This document shows positions 23,898-32,707 of a DNA stretch of 64,000 bases, one piece after another; positions within the stretch are counted from its first letter, which is position 1, and the number at the start of each line of letters is the position of its first letter. This DNA is from CAYGVT01 sp964353355. GTDB lineage: Archaea > Thermoplasmatota > DTKX01 > GCA-020343715. Location of the stretch: assembly GCA_964353355.1 (NCBI GenBank), contig CAYGVT010000159.1, positions 1 to 64,000 of the forward strand, in the 5' to 3' direction. The notes beneath the pieces are model-generated. The model saw only the letters and a list, made by a program, of their open reading frames with translations. It did not search any database and was not told the origin of the DNA. The translations under genes and the position numbers were made by a program.

Positions 23898-25690
23898 CCC
23901 ATCACCCCCCTGAGGCCCCTGATGATGTACTGCGGCGTCAGGGGGCGGCCGTCGTACTTGAGGACGCGGTCCCGGATTTGCACGCCGGTCTCGCGCGCGA
24001 GGAGCTCCGCGAGCTGGCCCGTCGCGTTGCCCTCGACCGCCACCACGCGGCCGCAGCGCGCGAGCGCGCCCGCCACGGCCTCGCGGTCCATCGGCCATAC
24101 CGAGGGGAAGTGCAAGTAGCCCACGCGTGCGGGGGCGCCGTCCTCCCCCATCATGCGCAGCGCCTCGAGCGCGGCCATCTTGGTAGAGCCCCAGCCGACG
24201 AGGGTGACCTCTGGCAGGTCCGGCCCGTACCTGACCGGGGGCGGGACCTCGCGGCGCAGGCCCTCGAGCTTGCGCATCCGCTTGTCGACCATGGCCGTGC
24301 GGTTGGCGGCCCCCTCGTCGGAGTCGCCGTACTCGTTGTGCTCGTTGCCGTTCCAGGTGACCACGACGCCGGGGACGCCGAAGGGCGCGCGCGGCGACAC
24401 GCCGTCCTCGGTCAGCCGGTAGCGTCTGAACCCCCTCTCGTCGACGGTGGCGCGTGCCTCCTCCCCCGAGAGGAGCTTGCCCCTGTCGACCTTGACCTCG
24501 ACCTTGTCCAGGGGGTAGGCGTCGCGCAGCCCCTCCATGACCAGCCTGTCGCCGAGGATGATGATGGGCGTCTGGTAGCGGTCGGCGAGGTTGAACGCGA
24601 GCACCGCGGCGCGGTAGCACTCGCCGTTGTCGCCAGGGGTGAGCACGGCGCGCGGGAACTCGCCCTGCGACGCGTGTATGACGAAGAACAGGTCGGCCTG
24701 CTCGGTGCGGGTGGCCATCCCCGTGCTGGGCCCCGGTCGCTGGCCCTCCACGACGACCAGGGGGACCTCGGCCGAGCCCGCGAGGCCGAGCGCCTCGACC
24801 ATGAGGCTGAAGCCCCCGCCCGCAGTGCCCGTCATGGCGCGCGCGCCCGCGGCGGACGCGCCGATGGCCATGAGCACGGCAGATATCTCGTCCTCGGTCT
24901 GCTTGGCGACGATGCCGTACTCGTCCTCCTTGGTGACCAGCCAGTGCAGGATGGGCGAGGCGGGCGTCATCGGGTAGCCCGCGTAGAACGTCATGCCCGC
25001 CCGGAGCGCGCCCAGGGCCATCGCGTGGTTGCCCGTCATCACGCGCCGGGGCAATCCGCAGATGTGGCCGTCGAGGCCCTTGATGAGCGCGTCGGGGTAG
25101 TTCCGCGTCACGTGCTCGTGGCCGGCGCGCGCCGAGGCCAGGTTCTGCTCGACGACCTTGGCGCCCTTGCCGAGGAACTGCTCCGCGAGGACCTTGCCGA
25201 GGAGGTCGAAGCCGTACCGCGAGAGCGCGATGGCCACGCCGAGCGCGACCGTGTTGCGCATGACCTCCCCCCCGCCGTGCTCATTGGCGAGCGAGAGCAG
25301 CGGCACGGGCATGAGGCGCACGTCCGTCCTGCCGACGTCCCCCGCGGTGAGCTGCAGCAGGTCCGAGTCGTAGACGATGGCGCCGCCCGGCCTCATCTCC
25401 GCGATGTGCTCGTCGACGGAAAGGCGGTCGAGGGCGATGAGGAAGTCCACTCCCTCCCAGATGGAGTAGATGGTGTCGGTCGAGAGGCACAGCTGGAACG
25501 AGTTGTGCCCTCCCCTGATGAGCGAGGGCACCTCGGAGTAGGCCGAGACGGTGAGGCCGCACCTAGCGTAGGCGCGCGCAAGTACCTCGCCGGAGGTGGC
25601 GATGCCGGAACCCGCCTCGCCGCCTATCATGATGCTGAGCCTGACGACGTCCGTGCTGACCCCTCTCGCGCTGACCCCTCCCGCGCTCAC
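23891..25690 (-). CDS. 2-oxoacid:ferredoxin oxidoreductase, fused gamma-alpha subunit
   Basis: This protein of about 599 residues fuses the gamma domain (first about 185 residues, with GGEAGSGIATSGEVLARA) to the alpha domain (about 195 to the end, with AGYPMTPASPILHWL, QTEDEISA and TGTAGGGFSLM). This gamma-alpha fusion with a separate beta is the common archaeal two-subunit layout. The start is uncertain: a GTG at 25690 follows an AGAGGTG ribosome site and precedes three imperfect copies of a short Gly-Val-Ser coding repeat, while an ATG directly at MIGGEAG would lose only the repeat. The TATA box at 25750-25759 gives a leader of roughly 35-40 nt. Confidence 0.9.
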   Translation of the reverse strand: MSAGGVSARGVSTDVVRLSIMIGGEAGSGIATSGEVLARAYARCGLTVSAYSEVPSLIRGGHNSFQLCLSTDTIYSIWEGVDFLIALDRLSVDEHIAEMRPGGAIVYDSDLLQLTAGDVGRTDVRLMPVPLLSLANEHGGGEVMRNTVALGVAIALSRYGFDLLGKVLAEQFLGKGAKVVEQNLASARAGHEHVTRNYPDALIKGLDGHICGLPRRVMTGNHAMALGALRAGMTFYAGYPMTPASPILHWLVTKEDEYGIVAKQTEDEISAVLMAIGASAAGARAMTGTAGGGFSLMVEALGLAGSAEVPLVVVEGQRPGPSTGMATRTEQADLFFVIHASQGEFPRAVLTPGDNGECYRAAVLAFNLADRYQTPIIILGDRLVMEGLRDAYPLDKVEVKVDRGKLLSGEEARATVDERGFRRYRLTEDGVSPRAPFGVPGVVVTWNGNEHNEYGDSDEGAANRTAMVDKRMRKLEGLRREVPPPVRYGPDLPEVTLVGWGSTKMAALEALRMMGEDGAPARVGYLHFPSVWPMDREAVAGALARCGRVVAVEGNATGQLAELLARETGVQIRDRVLKYDGRPLTPQYIIRGLRGVMGW

Positions 25691-25749
25691 ACCTCTATCT
25701 GCCGGGGTCGGCCTGGGGCCTCCCCCATATCCTGATGGCGGAGGGCCGG

Positions 25750-25759
25750 TATTTATTTT
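25750..25759 (-). promoter_or_regulatory. TATA box of the oxidoreductase operon
   Basis: AAAATAAATA on the minus strand stands about 60 nt before the GTG at 25690. It is the only AT-rich block in the short space after the next gene's stop. Confidence 0.6.
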
Positions 25760-25793
25760 GCCGCCGCATGCGGCATGGCCGCTCACCGCAGCC

Positions 25794-28466
25794 CTATCGC
25801 CGCTCCCTCCGCATCGTGAGGTGCACCGCCCCGAGGGCCCCTGCGATGGCCAGCAGCGCGAGCGCCGCGGTCGGCCCGGGGCTGTCCTCGGCCTTCTTGT
25901 ACTTGAAGGTCACCGAGGCCACCTCGGAGTAGGCGTAGCCGTCCCAGGCCCTGACATCGAGCGTGTGGTCGCCCTCCGCGAGCCCCTTGGTAGCGACCTG
26001 CCACGACCAGGAGGTCGTGCCGGTGATCACGGTCCAAGCACCCCCGTCGAGGCGCGCCTCGACCTTGGTGACCGCGACGTCGTCCGCCGCCGCGCCCTGG
26101 AACTCGAACCCCTCCTTCAGCGTGCTCGCGCTCGCGGGCGCGGAGATGGTCACTGCCGGGCGCGTGTCGACGACGAACGGCAGCTGCGCGACCACGGACG
26201 TGCGCTCCCCGTCGGAGCTGCGCACCTCCAGCGTGTGGGCGCCGCTCGCAAGGCCGGCCAGGTTGACCTCGGCCGTCCAGGCGGTGGTCCCCGTGGCGGG
26301 GTCCCACGTGCCGGTGTCGACCCTGAGCTCGACGCGGTCTACCGTGTTGTCGTCGCTGGCCGTGCCCGTGACCGAGAGCGTCTTGTTCACCCTCGCGTCG
26401 GGCGCAGGCGACGTGATGGCCACCGTTGGCGGCTGGTCGACCTCGAACACGACCTTTGCGATGGGCGAGTGCTTGTCGCCGTCGTAGGCGCGCACCTCGA
26501 GCATGTGCGTGCCGCTCGAGAGCTGGGTGGTGTCGATAGTGTAGCTCCACGTGCCGGTGCCCGAGACCGCCGTCCACGCCCCGCCGTCGATGCGGACGTC
26601 GATGCCCTCGACGGCCGTGTCGTCCGAGGCCGTGCCCGCGGCGGTCAAGATGCCGGAGTACTGCTCGCCCGCGACCGGGGCCGTGATGACCGCATGCGGC
26701 GCCGGGTTGGCGGGCAGCGGGACGAGGTCCTTGACGTAGGCGCCGCGGATGTCCTCGTCCATCGGGTCGCCGAAGAGGATGAGGCCCATGACGAACACCG
26801 TGATGTCGCCCGGCAGGAACTCGGGGACCACGAACGTCGCGTGGAACTCCCCGGCGGACCAGACGCCCTCGATTGTGGACAGGAAGCCCCAGAAGCCGAA
26901 GCCCCCCCCGTTGAGCGTCGACCACTCGGAATGCAGGGCGTCCTCCCATTCGGTGGGGTCCCCGATCGTCCACATGAACACGGCCTCCTCGTCGACGCCG
27001 TCCGCGACGGGGTTGTCGAGCGCGACGTCCATCGTGCCCCCGAGCCTGAAGGGCTCGACCGCGATGGTCGTCTCGGGGTCCATGTAGATGTCCAGCTCGC
27101 CCATGCCGGTCACCTCCATGACGGAGTAGTAGTCCGAGGTGGACACCCACTCGGTGAGCGCATGGACCTGGAAGTCGCACTCGAGGAGGACGCCCCACTC
27201 GGTCTCGCCCACCGCGGGGGTCGTGACGGGCACGGTGAAACGTCCGTCCGCGCCGGTGGCGAGGACGCCCTCGTAGTGCATCGCGTGGGGGGACGCGATG
27301 TAGATGATGATGTCCTCCGTCGCCAACGGTTCTCCGAGGCTGTAGGCCCTGAGGTGGAGGTCCATGGCCGTCGCGGGTGCCAGGGGCTCCCCGTCGAGGA
27401 GCTCCACCGCGAGCGGGTCCGTCGGGTCGATGCCCCCGCCGTCCGGTGAGAGCGAGAGGTACGCCTCGAACAGCTGCCGGAGGCCATCCTTCTCCGCGTA
27501 GCCATCGATGGTGAGGGCAGCGTCCGTGGGGTCGACGTCGGCGTGGTCGAGCGTGAGACCGACCCTGCCGTCCTCGTCGGTGGTGGCCGTGGAGTGCTTC
27601 ACGACCTCCTCCCAGGATTCGTCGTAGTAGGTGTGGTTGACCACGACGGTCGCGCCCTCGATGGCCGCGCTCGTGAGGTCCATGACGTAGATCTCGAGCA
27701 CCGTGCGGTCGAGCGTGACCTCGACGTAGTGCAGCCAGAGGATGAGGAAGTCCACTGGGAACTCCATCATGATGTTGGCCGAGTACGTGATGCCAGCGGG
27801 CGTGTGCTCGGCCTCGATGGAGACCGCGTAGAGCACGCTCTCCGTGAGGTCCGCGGGGACTTCGAAGGACCCCTCGTACACGCCCGTGGAGGCGCGGACG
27901 AGGTCGAGCGGCCCCTCGGAGCCGCCGGGGCCCGTGAGTGTGGCGGCCATGGTGCCGTCGTCCGGGTCGACCGGCGTTCCGTCGTAGGTGAAGGTCACCG
28001 TGACCGGGACGTTGTCCCCCGGGCTGTATGTCATCGGGGCGTCGTCCGCGGTCTCGATGTCCGCCTGGAACCGGTCGGATGTTGCGAAGTAGATGTTCGC
28101 CCAGCCCATCGCCACGTCCTTTATCACGAGCCCGTCCTCTGCGGTGACGAACATGGTGAGGCTCCCGGAGTCGATGTCCCCCTCCTCGATGGTGAAGGTG
28201 CCCGTGTATGTGCCCACGGAACCCTTGGTCAGCGGGACCTCGCGCCCCCCGACGCTGACCATGAGCGTGAGGGTGTCAGGGTCGTAGCGCACGCCCTCCT
28301 TGAGGACGTGGACCGTCACTGGCACGTCCACGCCGATGTCGTACTCGCCCGCGGGGTACGTGATGTACACCGCCAGCGGGTTGTCCCAGCCCACGGAGGC
28401 GCACACGATTGGCGAGACCGCGGTCAGCAGCAACAGGCTCACTATCCCGACACCTCTCCTTGACAT
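25794..28466 (-). CDS. Secreted multi-domain Ig-like surface protein
   Basis: This protein of about 890 residues has a signal peptide (about 5-25), a long N-terminal region of macroglobulin/Ig-like beta-sandwich modules, and then three consecutive Ig-like repeats of about 80 residues near the C terminus. Each repeat has the pattern TGTASDD, VDxxDGGAW, GTxxWSxxxDTxxLxxGxHxLEVRAxDG. It ends with a hydrophobic segment preceded by SPGPTAAL and followed by a basic RRERR tail, a tripartite signal reminiscent of PGF-CTERM anchors processed by archaeosortase, but with Pro in place of Phe. The ATG at 28466 is 6 nt inside a TTG. It is likely part of the cell envelope. Confidence 0.82.
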   Translation of the reverse strand: MSRRGVGIVSLLLLTAVSPIVCASVGWDNPLAVYITYPAGEYDIGVDVPVTVHVLKEGVRYDPDTLTLMVSVGGREVPLTKGSVGTYTGTFTIEEGDIDSGSLTMFVTAEDGLVIKDVAMGWANIYFATSDRFQADIETADDAPMTYSPGDNVPVTVTFTYDGTPVDPDDGTMAATLTGPGGSEGPLDLVRASTGVYEGSFEVPADLTESVLYAVSIEAEHTPAGITYSANIMMEFPVDFLILWLHYVEVTLDRTVLEIYVMDLTSAAIEGATVVVNHTYYDESWEEVVKHSTATTDEDGRVGLTLDHADVDPTDAALTIDGYAEKDGLRQLFEAYLSLSPDGGGIDPTDPLAVELLDGEPLAPATAMDLHLRAYSLGEPLATEDIIIYIASPHAMHYEGVLATGADGRFTVPVTTPAVGETEWGVLLECDFQVHALTEWVSTSDYYSVMEVTGMGELDIYMDPETTIAVEPFRLGGTMDVALDNPVADGVDEEAVFMWTIGDPTEWEDALHSEWSTLNGGGFGFWGFLSTIEGVWSAGEFHATFVVPEFLPGDITVFVMGLILFGDPMDEDIRGAYVKDLVPLPANPAPHAVITAPVAGEQYSGILTAAGTASDDTAVEGIDVRIDGGAWTAVSGTGTWSYTIDTTQLSSGTHMLEVRAYDGDKHSPIAKVVFEVDQPPTVAITSPAPDARVNKTLSVTGTASDDNTVDRVELRVDTGTWDPATGTTAWTAEVNLAGLASGAHTLEVRSSDGERTSVVAQLPFVVDTRPAVTISAPASASTLKEGFEFQGAAADDVAVTKVEARLDGGAWTVITGTTSWSWQVATKGLAEGDHTLDVRAWDGYAYSEVASVTFKYKKAEDSPGPTAALALLAIAGALGAVHLTMRRERR

Positions 28467-28500
28467 AGCCAACCCTCAGGAACAAGACCGATTAGCGGAA

Positions 28501-28514
28501 GCTATATAGATAAG
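28501..28514 (-). promoter_or_regulatory. TATA box of the Ig-like surface gene
   Basis: On the minus strand CTTATCTATATAGC lies about 40 nt before the ATG at 28466, leaving a leader of about 15 nt. Confidence 0.6.
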
Positions 28515-28618
28515 GGTTTTGGGTGACGCTGGCCGATACGACGGGCCCTGGGCCGCCTGGACATGACGGGGCGGGTGCTGACCAACCGTTAATACCCCGC
28601 AATCCGATGGGAGATGCG

Positions 28619-29614
28619 ATGGCAGTGACGAGGGCGAGGCGCGGGCATCGCAGGACGGCGGGCACCAAGACCCGGCCGACAGCCGTCCTTGAGGGCGACT
28701 CCCTCTACGGCCGCGTCCTCGACATCCCCCATGGGCGCTTATGCAAGTGCCCCCCCAACCACCTCAACTGCCTGACCGCCAAGGAATGGCTCAAGTGCCA
28801 GGTGGGGGTCTGGCAGTTCGGCTACGAGCGGCGCGACGTGCGCGACAAGTCGGTGCATCCCGCGACCTTCCCCATCGCGCTCGCGCGGCGGGTGGTTGAG
28901 CTCTTCACCCACCGTGGCGAGCTGGTGCTCGACCCCTTCGTGGGCAGCGGCACGACGCTCGTGGCCGCGCGCGACGCGGGGCGCAGCGCCGCGGGGTTCG
29001 ACCTGCAGGAGCGGTACGTGCGGCTCTGCGCCGAGCGCCTAGCGCGGGAGCCCCCCCCCGCCCCGGGCACCTGGCAGCTCGCGGTCCAGGACGACGCACG
29101 GCGGATGGCAGGCCACATCGGGCCAGGCTCCGCCGCCCTTGTGTTCACATCGCCCCCCTACGCCAACCTCCTCAACCGCCGCCGCCGCAACAAGTCGCGG
29201 CGCGACCGCCGCAACCCCCAGCTCGGCCGCGTCGAGCAGTACTCGCAGGACCCGCGCGACCTGGGGACGATGGGGCTCGAGGACTACGCGCGAGCCATCG
29301 GGGATGTGTTCGAGGGCGCCGCGCCGCTGCTGGCGCCCCGCGCGCACTGCGTCGTCAACGTGCCCGACATGTGGTGGGAGGGCTCGCGCGTCACCATCCA
29401 CGTGTCCGTCGTGGAGGAGCTGCGCCGCAGGGGCTACGAGCTGCGCAACATCGTCATCTGGGACAAGACCAACCTGGTCAACCGCAAGGGCATCTTCGGC
29501 TGGCCCTCCAACTACATCACGATGGGCATCACCTACGAGTACCTGCTCGACTTTGTGCGGCCGGACCAAGGCCACCCTGATCGGCCTTCGTCCAGAGGCG
29601 CAAGTCATATCTAG
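28619..29614 (+). CDS. DNA methyltransferase (N4-cytosine/N6-adenine type)
   Basis: This protein of about 331 residues has the SAM-binding motif LDPFVGSGTT preceded by the family motif HPATFPIAL, and the catalytic motif TSPPYANLL downstream. TSPPY favours N4-cytosine or N6-adenine methylation. The motif order (SAM site first, catalytic site second, little between) is the gamma-like order. An N-terminal Cys cluster (C-x-C, then two further Cys within about 18 residues) could bind zinc. No restriction endonuclease lies beside it, so it looks like an orphan regulatory methylase. A TATA-like CGTTAATACC at 28587-28596 gives a leaderless start at 28619; earlier in-frame starts at 28523 and 28607 are less likely. 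Confidence 0.83.
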   Translation: MAVTRARRGHRRTAGTKTRPTAVLEGDSLYGRVLDIPHGRLCKCPPNHLNCLTAKEWLKCQVGVWQFGYERRDVRDKSVHPATFPIALARRVVELFTHRGELVLDPFVGSGTTLVAARDAGRSAAGFDLQERYVRLCAERLAREPPPAPGTWQLAVQDDARRMAGHIGPGSAALVFTSPPYANLLNRRRRNKSRRDRRNPQLGRVEQYSQDPRDLGTMGLEDYARAIGDVFEGAAPLLAPRAHCVVNVPDMWWEGSRVTIHVSVVEELRRRGYELRNIVIWDKTNLVNRKGIFGWPSNYITMGITYEYLLDFVRPDQGHPDRPSSRGASHI

Positions 29615-29657
29615 TTCCATCCTTTAATCGGGCGCGACAGCACGAGAGGGCGGTCGA

Positions 29658-30620
29658 ATGGCAGAGCGCAGGGTGATCAAGGACCGCAGGCGCATCGGCG
29701 CCTCGGGCCCCTCGGTGACCTCGGTCGGCATCGGGGCATGGGCGTGGGGCGACAGGAAGTTCTGGGAGTTCGGCAAGGGCTACGAGCGCAAGGACCTGGA
29801 CGCGGTCTGGGCGCGCGCGCTCGAGCTCGGCGTGACGTGGTTCGACACCGCCGAGGTCTACGGCGACGGCGCGTCCGAGACCATCATCGGGGAGCTCCTG
29901 GCGAAGACGAAGGACGCCCCCACCGTCGCCACCAAGATAATGCCCGAGCGCAAGGACCCCAGGACGGTCCGCAAGGCGGCAGAGGGCTCCATCAAGCGTC
30001 TGGGCGTCGAGACAATCGACCTCTACCAGGTGCACTGGCCCCCGCCGAAGATGCCCATGGGGGACCTCATGCGCGAGATGGAGGCACTGGTCGACGACGG
30101 GCTCGTGAGGAACGTGGGCGTCAGTAACTTCTCGGTCGCGGAGGTCGAGGAGGCCCAGGGCGCCATGCAGCACGCGCGCATCGCCTCCAACCAGGTGCAC
30201 TACAGCCTGCTGCACCGCGAGCCCGAGGAGGAGGGGCTCGTCGAGCACCACCGCAGGGCGGGCATCGGCATCATCGCCTACAGCCCCATCGAGCAGGGCA
30301 TCCTGACCGGCAAGTTCACGCCCGAGAACCCGCCCGGCGGTTTCCGCAGCGGCAAGCCGAGGTTCCAGGCAGAGAACCTGAGGAGGGTCGCGGCGCTGCT
30401 CGACGTGCTCGCCGACGTGGGGAAGGCGAACGGGCACACCATGGCGCAGACCGCGATGGCGTGGCTGCTCAAGGACCCCAACTTGGTGGTCATCCCCGGC
30501 GCCAAGAACGTGCGCCAGCTCGAGGAGGACGTGGGCTGCGCCGACTGGCCGCTCACGGGCAAGGAGCTCGACCGCATCGAGGAGGCCTACCACCAATACC
30601 GCGAGGCGGGCGGGGTGTGA
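29658..30620 (+). CDS. Aldo/keto reductase
   Basis: This 320-residue NADPH-dependent TIM-barrel oxidoreductase has the catalytic tetrad visible as Asp and Tyr in FDTAEVYGDG, Lys in VATKIMP and His in YQVHWPP. The cofactor phosphate region IPGAKN is near the C terminus. Such enzymes reduce aldehydes, ketones or sugars; the substrate is unknown. CCTTTAATCG at 29621-29630 is a suitable TATA box 30 nt upstream. A paralogue follows 66 nt downstream in the same direction. Confidence 0.88.
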   Translation: MAERRVIKDRRRIGASGPSVTSVGIGAWAWGDRKFWEFGKGYERKDLDAVWARALELGVTWFDTAEVYGDGASETIIGELLAKTKDAPTVATKIMPERKDPRTVRKAAEGSIKRLGVETIDLYQVHWPPPKMPMGDLMREMEALVDDGLVRNVGVSNFSVAEVEEAQGAMQHARIASNQVHYSLLHREPEEEGLVEHHRRAGIGIIAYSPIEQGILTGKFTPENPPGGFRSGKPRFQAENLRRVAALLDVLADVGKANGHTMAQTAMAWLLKDPNLVVIPGAKNVRQLEEDVGCADWPLTGKELDRIEEAYHQYREAGGV

Positions 30621-30686
30621 GGGCACCGTTCACCTGAGGCACGCTCCCGTGCACAGGCCGTCCACCCCGATGGAGGCGCACGACCG

Positions 30687-31643
30687 ATGACAACCGAGGC
30701 ATCCATGCACATCACGGAGCGGCGAGCCCTCGGCAAAAGCGGCCTCCGGCTCTCGCCGGTGGGCCTCGGCACCTGGGCCTGGGGCTCGAGGTTCGTCTGG
30801 GGCTACGGCAAGGCCTACAGCATGCCCGACCTCGAGGCCGCGTGGCGCGCCTCGGTCGATTCCGGCGTAAACTGGGTCGACACCGCGGAGGTCTACGGCA
30901 ACGGGGAGTCCGAGCGCATCATAGGCGGTCTGCTCGCCCGGACGCGCGAGGAGGTCCTCGTCGCCACGAAGTTCTTCCCGCTGCGCCTCACGCCCAGGGC
31001 CGCGAGGCGGGCCGCTGAGCGCAGTGCGCGCCGCCTCGGCGTGGACGTGCTGGACCTCTACCAGGTCCACTGGCCGAACCCGCTCCACCCCATCGGCTCC
31101 ACCATGCGCGAGATGGAGCGCCTCGTGAGGGAGGGCAAGGTACGCCACGTGGGGGTGAGCAACTTCGGCCCGGCGCGACTACGCGCGGCGATGGAGGCGA
31201 TGTCCCGCGAGGAGGTCGTCTCCGACCAGGTGCACTACAACCTCCTCCAGCGCCGCCCCGAGGCCTCCGGCCTCGTTGAGATGGCGAGGAGGGAGCGCGT
31301 CGCCATCATCGCCTACAGCCCGCTCGCGCAGGGCGTGCTCACGGACAAGTACGGTCCGGGCATGCGCCACCCCGGCGGCATGCGCAGGTTCATGCGCAAG
31401 TTCTCCAGGCGGCGGCTCGAGTGCGTTCACCCGCTCGTGGCGGAGCTCCACGCCATCGGCCAGGCCCAGGGGCGCACGACCTCCCAGGTCGCGCTCGCGT
31501 GGCTGCTCAAGGACCCGAACGTCGTCGTCATCCCGGGGGCCAAGGACGGCGAGCAGGCCGCGCTCAACGCGCTCGCGGCGCACACCGTGATGCAGGACGA
31601 GGCGCTCGGGCGCATCGAGCGCGCGCTCGCGGAGTGCAAGTGA
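30687..31643 (+). CDS. Aldo/keto reductase (tandem paralogue)
   Basis: This 318-residue aldo/keto reductase carries the same tetrad as the preceding gene (VDTAEVYGNG, VATKFFP, YQVHWPN) and the same IPGAKD cofactor loop. The two proteins align along their whole length, which indicates a tandem duplication followed by divergence, mainly in the C-terminal substrate loops. There is no separate TATA box in the 66-nt gap, so the pair is probably one transcript. Starts at 30687 or 30705 are both possible. Confidence 0.87.
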   Translation: MTTEASMHITERRALGKSGLRLSPVGLGTWAWGSRFVWGYGKAYSMPDLEAAWRASVDSGVNWVDTAEVYGNGESERIIGGLLARTREEVLVATKFFPLRLTPRAARRAAERSARRLGVDVLDLYQVHWPNPLHPIGSTMREMERLVREGKVRHVGVSNFGPARLRAAMEAMSREEVVSDQVHYNLLQRRPEASGLVEMARRERVAIIAYSPLAQGVLTDKYGPGMRHPGGMRRFMRKFSRRRLECVHPLVAELHAIGQAQGRTTSQVALAWLLKDPNVVVIPGAKDGEQAALNALAAHTVMQDEALGRIERALAECK

Positions 31644-31856
31644 GCGCGGTGGGCGGTGAGGTCGAGGATCGGGTCGTGCAAGGCGCGCCCGCCCCCACCG
31701 CCATGAGCTCCGCGATGTGCAGCCCCACGAGCGCCGCAAAGGCACGGTCCCCGCACGGCCAAGGCTCCCCGGCCAGGTCGTGGATTGACCCGCCCTATCG
31801 CTCGCCGTGCATCCTCATGAAGAGCCAAGCCAGCTCTTCTATTTCCGATGGCCAAA

Positions 31857-31866
31857 CTATATAAAT
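31857..31866 (+). promoter_or_regulatory. TATA box of the HEPN-MNT pair
   Basis: CTATATAAAT is centred about 59 nt before the HEPN start, predicting a leader of about 35 nt containing GGAAGG as ribosome site. Confidence 0.65.
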
Positions 31867-31919
31867 CGCGGAAACATAGGAACATGCTGGGTCAGGACGC
31901 AAACGGAAGGTAATCCCAT

Positions 31920-32306
31920 ATGGCCATGAGGTCCGAGACGGAGCTCTGGTGGGAGCAGGCCAAGCGGGACTTAAAGATTGCGGAGCACAACCATGCGAAC
32001 GGCGACTACGAGGCCTGCGTGTTCTTCTGCGAGCAAGCGGCCCAGAAGGCGCTCAAGGCGTTGCTGATGCATCGCACGGACAAGCCTCTGCCGAAGATCC
32101 ACAATCTCGTGGAGCTCGGCCGCCTGGTCGAGGTGGACGGCAAGATGTCCATCTTCCTGGGCCAGCTGACGCCCCATTACATGATCGCGCGCTACCCGGA
32201 CGCGGCCGGCGCCGTGACGACCGAGCTCTACGATGGATGGATGTCCCGCCGCTTCCTGTTGGGGACAAAGGAGGTCATCGCATGGTGCCGCAAGCGCCTC
32301 CGATGA
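31920..32306 (+). CDS. HEPN domain protein
   Basis: This 128-residue all-helical HEPN protein has the N-terminal WWEQAKRDLKIAEHN, the helix FFCEQAAQKALKALL and a C-terminal HYMIARYPDA. The RYPD sequence marks the HEPN subgroup found next to minimal nucleotidyltransferases in archaea. The R-x4-6-H ribonuclease motif of toxin-type HEPN proteins is not evident, so it may act as a substrate-binding partner. It overlaps the MNT gene by ATGA, which implies tight co-expression and a complex. Confidence 0.85.
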   Translation: MAMRSETELWWEQAKRDLKIAEHNHANGDYEACVFFCEQAAQKALKALLMHRTDKPLPKIHNLVELGRLVEVDGKMSIFLGQLTPHYMIARYPDAAGAVTTELYDGWMSRRFLLGTKEVIAWCRKRLR

Positions 32307-32608
32307 GCCCGGAGCTGCAGACTTTCCTCGAACGGCTGGAGAGGGAGCTGCGGCCCGAGCGCGTCATCCTCTTCGGCTCGCGCGCCCGCGGCGACCACCG
32401 CGCCACCAGCGACTATGACATGCTCATCGTCGCGAAGGTCTTCCAGTCTGTCCCGTGGGCGGAGCGCGCAGGGCGCGTGATGCGTTTCTGGGACTTGCCA
32501 GTGGATCTCGAGGCCATCTGCCTGACGCCGGAGGAGTACAGGAGGAGGGTGGACGACCTGACGGTCGTGGGGGTGGCGGCCCGAGAGGGCGCGGTAGTGT
32601 ACCCGTAG
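32303..32608 (+). CDS. Minimal nucleotidyltransferase (MNT)
   Basis: This 101-residue pol-beta-fold nucleotidyltransferase has the motif GSRARGDHRATSDYD, with the GS, the Arg-Gly and the SDxD metal ligands in place, and a later Asp in PVDLEAI. MNT proteins pair with HEPN proteins; in MntA-HepT systems the MNT adenylylates the HEPN toxin. The ATG at 32303 overlaps the HEPN stop by 4 nt. Whether this pair is a toxin-antitoxin module or a housekeeping pair cannot be decided from sequence, since the HEPN catalytic motif is weak. Confidence 0.85.
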   Translation: MSPELQTFLERLERELRPERVILFGSRARGDHRATSDYDMLIVAKVFQSVPWAERAGRVMRFWDLPVDLEAICLTPEEYRRRVDDLTVVGVAAREGAVVYP

Positions 32609-32707
32609 AAGAGTGTACCCAACCCCGATCGGTCAAGAGGCACCCCCCAAGGCATGGCGCTATCCCTGATATGATCCGCTGGACCTGATAGCAGGAAAAG
32701 GGACTCG

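Noticed and set aside
28619..32608. Defence island made of methylase plus HEPN-MNT
   Set aside because: Two aldo/keto reductases separate them, no endonuclease or other defence gene is present, and the HEPN ribonuclease motif is weak.
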